DNA of 64,000 nucleotides from Choristoneura fumiferana (taxonomy: Eukaryota; Arthropoda; Insecta; Lepidoptera; Tortricidae), in the NCBI RefSeq assembly GCF_025370935.1, contig NC_133491.1, positions 739,649 to 803,648 of the forward strand, in the 5' to 3' direction. A program made the position numbers and the translations under genes. The stretch's first letter is position 1; each line of letters begins with the position of its first letter. Of this stretch, positions 59,097-64,000 are shown piece after piece. The notes under the pieces were generated by a model. The model had not been told where the DNA came from. It worked only from the letters and a program-made list of their open reading frames with translations, and did not search any database.

Positions 59097-59276
59097 GTGT
59101 TAGTTTCGGTTACAAAATACGTCTCGATCGCGTTCGCGTTAAAAATTTCAATTTATATGGAAACACGAACAGCGCCTCTAGCGGAACGTTTGCGATGTTC
59201 GTGTTTCCATACAAATTGAGGTTTTAACGCGAACGCGATCGTGACGTATATTGTAACCGAAAACTTACACTAGGCA
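59097..59276. mobile_element. Hairpin element with about 78-bp arms
   Basis: TTAGTGTTAGTTTCGGTTAC then AAAATACGTCTCGATCGCGT and TCGCGTTAAAAATTTC, ATATGGAAACACGAAC form the left arm. GTTCGTGTTTCCATACAAAT then TGAGGTTTTAACGCGAACGC and GATCGTGACGTATATTGTAA form the right arm. The loop is AGCGCCTCTAGCGGAACGTT then TGCGAT. The right half recurs at 39315-39420. Confidence 0.85.
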
Positions 59277-59388
59277 CTGTGCATAATCCACGTCCCTTGA
59301 TAACTCAGTCACGTCACATCATCGCCATGTTTCCCGATATATCTAACTCTGACACTGTCGGTGACAATGAAAGACGGAGCTCCCTCAG

Positions 59389-59479
59389 GTTCGCGGGAAC
59401 GCGCCGGTGCAAACTTGCATTAATAATGTATTAGCCGGGATGCGGATATCCGTGAGAGACTTGATAGCGTGGTCTGGAG
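59389..59479 (+). CDS. Possible internal exon of a host gene
   Basis: CTCCCTCAG at 59380-59388 is an acceptor-like end and GGAG then GTGAGTGCG at 59476-59488 is a near-consensus splice donor. The 91-bp interval is open in one frame for 30 codons (VRGNAPVQTCINNV, then LAGMRISVRDLIAWSG), while the other two plus frames have stops. The pyrimidine tract is weak and I do not recognise the peptide. This is the best, but still weak, hint of a host exon in the window. It lies 127 bp before a gap. Confidence 0.2.
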
Positions 59480-59606
59480 GTGAGTGCGTAACATAGCATG
59501 GACTTACATATACGACATTCAAAAATACTTAAAATTTAACTGTTAGATAGAACAAGAACAAGGTATGCTTCAATATGACCCACTCTTATCCCTATTAATT
59601 ATTATT

Positions 59607-59706
59607 NNNNNNNNNNNNNNNNNNNNNNNNNNNNNNNNNNNNNNNNNNNNNNNNNNNNNNNNNNNNNNNNNNNNNNNNNNNNNNNNNNNNNNNNNNNNNN
59701 NNNNNN
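59607..59706. other. Assembly gap, 100 N
   Basis: Exactly 100 undetermined bases. The 100-codon frame crossing it (59565-59867) is not interpretable. Confidence 0.97.
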
Positions 59707-60148
59707 TCGTTGGCAGTGGTACATCCGTATGTCTTGGCTACCTTTTTCGAGAATATTTTACAATAAATAAGAACACATTATTGCTATTGTTCTATACCGC
59801 ATACGGATCCCTAAAAATCGACCATTGTGCGTACAGTCATGTTTCAATTTGTGAAATTGATTTGTGACGAGTCTGTATCAGTGCTCATTGCTACTCTATG
59901 TGGGTAGCTAAGACGTAACCTAAATTAATAACCGTAAAAACTAAAACCCAAATATTAAAATTTCGAACTTAACTTTGACAACTATCGGAGCTAACGATTC
60001 CTTGAATATTCACTGAATGATTCAGTCTGAATCGAACATCAATCGTCACCGAAAAAAGATCTACACTCATCATGTAACACAACTCTGGTTTTCTGTAAAT
60101 TCATTTAGGTATCATCCAACAAACATTACGTCTTACGTAAGTAGAGAA
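59707..60148. other. No gene seen
   Basis: AT-rich, unassigned. The 70-codon frame at 60017-60229 runs into element G. Confidence 0.45.
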
Positions 60149-60149
60149 A

Positions 60150-60495
60150 AAAAAACCGGTCAAATGCGAGTCGGACTCGCGCACGAAGGGTTCCGTACCA
60201 TGAAGTATCTATACAATATTAGACATTAGCAAAAAACAGCAAAAAAATCAAGTTTGTTGTATGGGAGCCCCGCTTAGGATATATATCGATTTACAAAGTG
60301 ATTATAACTACTAAAGATTAAATTCTGTGAATATTTCAAGCGCCTACCTGTGGCCGTTATTAATATCAGAGAAGGACGGCAAAACAATCACGTTTGTTGT
60401 ATGGGAGCCCCCTTAAATATTTATTTTATTCTGTTTTTAGTATTTGTTGTTATAGCGGCCACAATAATACAGAGGTACTCTGTGAAAAGTTAAGT
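60150..60495 (+). mobile_element. Element G, long copy with duplicated inner segment
   Basis: AAAAACCGGTCAAATGCGAG then TCGGACTCGCGCACGAAGGG and TTCCGTACCATGAAGTATC. The segment TTTGTTGTATGGGAGCCCC occurs twice (about 60253-60271 and 60394-60412), each followed by ATAT-rich sequence and a GCGGCC/GTGGCC patch. It is the same kind of interior as 39258-39655. The far GGGTTCCG end is missing where it meets the LINE. Confidence 0.78.
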
Positions 60496-60499
60496 GTCT

Positions 60500-62038
60500 T
60501 AGATTACGACTCAAGCGATAGAGCCGTGTGACAGCCGACGGACAACATGTCTAAGCTCAAGTCGTCTTCACCAACAGCCTTCGTCCGAAGCCTAAAAGAA
60601 AATTAAAAATCGCGCGGAGCAATGCTCCCGAGATCAAAAGAGGGGACATCAGGGTGTTTAATACTGGCAAGAAACAGTAGGGTATGTAGCTTAGATAAAG
60701 GATTAATTTGAACTGGTGAAGTGCTAAAGATGTTTGATGTCGCCATTGAGGTCAGTCAAGGTAGAAGAATTGAGTTGAGATTTGCCCACCCTAGACTTTT
60801 TAGAAAGTTCCATAATGCAGAAGGGGACAGTCATCAATAGACTGATAAATGTACCTCCGGCTTTGCATCCCGATACACCTTATTGCAGCGATTACGCAAG
60901 GACACATATCTTCGACGATTTTCCTCCGAAGGATCACAACGTAGCTTAATGCGAGCTCCATTCCTTTTCGCCATCATGGCCTGATCTCCGTCGTAAGCCA
61001 CGGCGCTGGGTTGTGCTTGACGCGCATAGGCTTAAGAGGAGCATGCATATCAACGATAGCAAGCAATGCGGCATTAAAGGCTTCTAACTTAAGATCTACG
61101 TTAGGAAGAGCCTCAATGCATGCCAGTCGACACCGCTCAGGTCACTGTGAAACGCTTGCAGGTCTATATCACGGAGGCTTCTCCGCAACACAATTCTATG
61201 CTTCCGTTTCGGAGGACGGATTTTAAAAGAAGCGTATATAAGGTCATGGTTGGAGAATGCTGCAGCATTAATTGGCCGTGAAAGGCAACCAAGTTAGGAG
61301 ATGAAGTGATTATTAAATCTAGAAGTGAAGGGGTCCATTATGGGGAAAATGTGTGGGACTTAGTGGCAAAATATCCAGATTAAAAGAACTTACAAGGGAT
61401 CGAATAGCTTGGGAACGGTGGTCATTCTTTAACAAGCACGTGTTGAAGTCACCATAAGAATAATATGGTCAAACTGAGGACATAGATCAACTAAAGTTCT
61501 CTCGAGTGATTCAAAATAATTTATATTCGATGAAGGACTATAGTACACACCGAGAAGACCTTAGTGTGATGAAGGGAAACATTCAGAAACAAGTATTCTG
61601 GTGACTTGGAGTACAAGGAAAGGGAAGGTGACTGTGAGGCCACTTGACAAGCAATATCACTGCGCAAATAAATGGCAACACCGCCACCACGCACAATGTC
61701 AGACCCGCCATTTTGAGATCCCGTTCTGTCATTACGTATCAAGCGGTACCCAGGTAATGGATATTGGAAGAATTTAGAGAGGGTTTCAGCCATGTCTCAG
61801 AAATAAGAAAAGCGTCAATATTTTTGCCAGAAAAAGTAGTGAGTAAATCGGAAAAATGTGCGGGAATACTCTGCGCATTAATATGTGCCACATTAAAATT
61901 TTTTTGAAGATGAGAAAGTGCTGTGCAATCGATCACCGAGATCCGGCGCATCCGATAAATCACTCAGGGCTCGTACATGCCAGAGGAAGACACTGAGAAA
62001 AATTCACTATCATGACTAGCGTTAAAAACGTCAGACAT
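60500..62038 (-). pseudogene. CR1/Jockey-type LINE ORF2: endonuclease and linker, frameshifted
   Basis: ORF2 probably began near the ATG at 62038 (MSDVFNASHD). Successive minus-strand frames give an apurinic-like endonuclease in order: NAQSIPAHF and FLISETWLKPSL (61739-61963), GYRLIRNDRTG and GGGVAIYLRSDI (61521-61793), GDFNTCLLKND near 61456, and NHDLIYASF near 61250. These carry the catalytic N, E, D-x-N and H positions of the EN fold. Beyond are linker motifs such as APWLTTEIR (near 60990) and ENRRRYVSL (near 60915). Several frameshifts and stops separate them. The match ends near 60500 before any reverse-transcriptase motif. Retrotransposition needs both domains, so this copy is inactive. 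Clade within the CR1/Jockey group is not resolved. Confidence 0.85.
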
Positions 62039-62780
62039 GACAGCAAGGTAATAATAAAATATATATATAAATATATGTATACTTAAATAGAATAAAATAA
62101 TAATAATAAATAAAAACGAATGTAGTAACTTATTGCACGAAAAACCAGGCGCGTGCTCCTTCCAACACTCGCCAGCAGCCAGTTTCAAAAATAAAGTAAG
62201 TAACATCATTAACTAAATAGAAAAAAAATTACAATAACCATATACAAGAAATTAACAAATGAACCAACGTGGGTATTATATAAACACAAATACAAAATAC
62301 AAAAACAAATAATAAATTGCAGAGCAGATAGAAAACGTTAATAGAAATACACAGAAAATATCCTGGTGCATGAACAAACGCCCTCCCCGCGCAGAACGAA
62401 ACGCAAGCGAAACGTCAAGTTTGACATCGACTGAAAACACTTTGACACTGACAGCCGACGTCCCTGCGAGTCACAGTTTCCCGTCCTAAACACGACTTTT
62501 GCAATATTGCATTGCTTAAAACTACCGCAAAAAATAGATAAAAAATAAAGCAGTACCAATTAGCGTGCGCACGAACAGCGATTACTCACCCATGAAACAA
62601 AACACTAACAATTATGTAAAATGTGCCCAGAAAGTTTATAAATATAGTGGCCAACACCTCAACACAACTATTTTCGCATCCTAGATGGGCTCTTCTGCCT
62701 TTGTACTCGCGATCGCAGCGCAGGCGCAGCAGCTGCGCCTGGCTCCCGTCGGGTCGCAGCCGTACCGGCACTCCCGGCAG
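62039..62780 (-). other. LINE segment between ORF1 and ORF2
   Basis: On the minus strand this links the ORF1 end to the ORF2 start. A GC-rich part (62700-62780) follows the ORF1 stop. AT-rich low-complexity sequence (TATATATATAAATATATG, AATAATAATAATAAAT) lies near 62050-62115. Short frames at 62338-62559 and 62586-62771 are not separate genes. It may include ORF1 C-terminal codons in shifted frames. Confidence 0.5.
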
Positions 62781-63500
62781 TCACCAAGGGCATCGCATCC
62801 ACATTCGAAGCCGCGCCCGCACCCAGGCCCGCCTCCCCAGACGTCGATTTACCCTTAACCGCGTCTGGGGGATAGCGCGAAGCTCGTCCAGAGAGGTGAT
62901 CCGGTATCGCGTCTTATCCTGCCCAGCACCATGATTCGCCGTCGCTTGTCCAGCTCCTCTCCACGCGAAAATACGACGCGCCTCAACGAACACCGCATGT
63001 CGAGCGCTCGTTAGAAATTCTGACAGCGTGTAGCCAGACCCCTTGAGGTGCTTTTTGCTTGCCCACACAGCATTCCGAAATCTCTGGCAAGCAAATCTAA
63101 CCAGAAAAGGCCTCTGCTTCTTTCCCTGTCGGGTCCTGCCTAGGCGGTAGCATGAGTACAGCGACCCATCAGAAATGTCCTGAACGCCAAGCTTGTCCCG
63201 ACAAATCCTAATTACAGTGGCAGTGGCATCCTCAGTGTCTGCCTCCGGAACACCATGCAGGAGAAGAACTCGGATCGGGATCTCATTTCCATCTGCTCCA
63301 AGGTCTTATGCACTAGTCCCATTTGAGCTTGTAGACTTTCCACTGCATTCCATATGAATACTTGAACGCATGGTACTCCTCCACTATACCCAAGTCCTCT
63401 GTCTGAGATGTTTCGAGGCACTCTCAAATGCACTCATGCGGGATGAAAACAGCTCCTTCATATCCTCTAGGCTCCTCTGAAGCTGCGACAGGTGGTCCAT
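62781..63500 (-). pseudogene. LINE ORF1 with coiled coil and FP-like domain, frameshifted
   Basis: A likely start ATG at 63500-63498 gives MDHLSQLQRSLEDMKELFSS. A heptad-like coiled-coil part follows in another frame (VESLQAQMGLVHKTLEQMEM, near 63340-63280). A third frame (63068-62781) holds SKKHLKGSGYTLSEFLT, then ARHAVFVEARR and TRYRITSLDELRAIPQ. The KxLKGSGxxxSEFLT...AR pattern is the conserved part of insect LINE ORF1 proteins that resemble the FP domain named after a baculovirus protein; they act as RNA-binding chaperones. At least two frameshifts show the copy is dead. Confidence 0.75.
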
Positions 63501-63640
63501 GGCAAAAAAAAAAGACACGTGCGTGTGCCAAGTGAAAGTTATTTGTTGAAGTTGTGTTGTGACCTTTGACCCTGCTCCAGTGCAAAGTTAACATGTGATT
63601 TGCAGAGTTGATATCAACTGACTGTGGCGGCAATGTAGTT
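63501..63640 (-). other. Probable 5' UTR of the LINE
   Basis: Minus-strand sequence upstream of the ORF1 ATG, with AAAAAAAAAAGACACG on the plus strand at 63506-63521. No other copy is present to fix the 5' boundary. The AGTTGATATCAACT palindrome at 63606-63619 is within it. Confidence 0.4.
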
Positions 63641-63888
63641 ATTAATACATGTAAGTAATAATTACCATGTAATAAATCAATTGGATATTTTTTGTTTTAA
63701 TGATGATTATATTTCTTCCTAATTTAAAGATTAGGTATAATTGTGATACTTTACTGTCCTTCTCATCAATATCTAAATAGATTTATCTAAGTAGATTTAA
63801 CTGCCTTCCCAATGATTTTTTCTACGATTACAGGAACGTGGTATTTTCAATGAAATAATCGGTGTATTTTTTTTTACATGAAACTGAC
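63641..63888. other. No gene seen
   Basis: AT-rich, unassigned. Confidence 0.45.
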
Positions 63889-63889
63889 C

Positions 63890-63997
63890 GTGATTGACCC
63901 CTATCTCACCTGATGTTAAGTGCAGCCAAAAGTGTATCTCACTTGTTCATAACAGCCTATTCACTCTAGCCTTGAAGAGGTCCAGATTGTAATCCGG
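63890..63997 (+). repeat. Possible LINE 3'-UTR-like repeat, runs toward window end
   Basis: GTGATTGACCCCTATCTCAC then CTGATGTTAAGTGCAGCC and CACTCTAGCCTTGAAGAGGT. From memory this resembles lepidopteran LINE 3' sequence, but there is no other copy here to compare and it may continue past the window. Confidence 0.35.
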
Positions 63998-64000
63998 AAA

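Noticed and set aside
1..64000. CRISPR arrays, operons, prophage or other bacterial features
   Set aside because: No regularly spaced direct repeats with unique spacers and no prokaryotic gene structure; the repeats are those of an insect genome.

Overview
The window reads as non-coding genomic DNA of a moth or butterfly (Lepidoptera). It is AT-rich and dense with interspersed repeats. It carries two tRNA-derived SINE types, several RTE-like and CR1/Jockey-like LINE 3' ends, and many short fold-back elements of kinds common in Lepidoptera. The species cannot be named from this. I found no intact protein-coding gene, rRNA or functional tRNA. Almost every open frame over 60 codons is chance or lies inside a repeat. 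Two 100-N blocks (38161-38260, 59607-59706) are assembly gaps of probably unknown size. Family letters, alignments and boundaries below were made by eye from this window alone.

Labels used. SINE-A: tRNA-like head, then a body ending in a (GATGAT)n tail. SINE-B: tRNA-like head, tail rich in TTATT. Repeat C: non-coding, about 220 bp, containing CTAAGAACCATCGCTAG and ending TTTTTGCGTCGGGG. Element D: 3' end of a poly(A) retroposon that starts at CAGGTGGTAGGACC. Repeat E: starts TTATAAACGCGAAAGTTTGTG; its other end carries CCGCGGCTTCGTCCGCG on the opposite strand. Element F: about 300 bp, ends TACAAGCTTTT in inverted orientation. Element G: carries GCGAGTCGGACTCG near one end and GGGTTCCGTA near both.

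Layout. 0-10 kb: SINE-A copies, a first inverted-repeat element (453-598), a repeat C copy, a LINE C-terminus (6993-7125) and an RTE-like 3' end (7574-7755). 10-20 kb: fold-back elements (10037, 15718, 16261, 19041, 19284), SINE-B, a tiny SINE-A insertion with perfect target duplications (12594-12654), repeat E, and a complete SINE-A with 12-bp target duplications (18509-18854). 20-30 kb: an 848-bp terminal-inverted-repeat element with 6-bp target duplications (20792-21639), a GC-rich hairpin, a degenerate short-repeat block, and LINE remnants. 30-45 kb: nested insertions, SINE-B copies, elements F and G, and several different LINE C-termini. 45-53 kb: more nested LINE tails and a 1.08-kb imperfect palindrome (48525-49600). 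53-60 kb: mostly single-copy AT-rich DNA with the only hints of host transcription units (GC-rich stretch near 54.0 kb, possible exon at 59389-59479). 60.5-63.64 kb: the largest coherent element, a decayed CR1/Jockey-type LINE on the minus strand with ORF1 and the endonuclease part of ORF2 but no reverse transcriptase.

How the parts relate. The 3' end of SINE-A aligns with the 3' end of the RTE-like LINE in the same window, so SINE-A probably used that LINE's machinery. Nested insertions give relative ages: D inside SINE-B, G inside F, one LINE tail inside another. At least a dozen elements could fold into hairpins if transcribed. The window is best viewed as a transposon-filled intergenic or intronic region.
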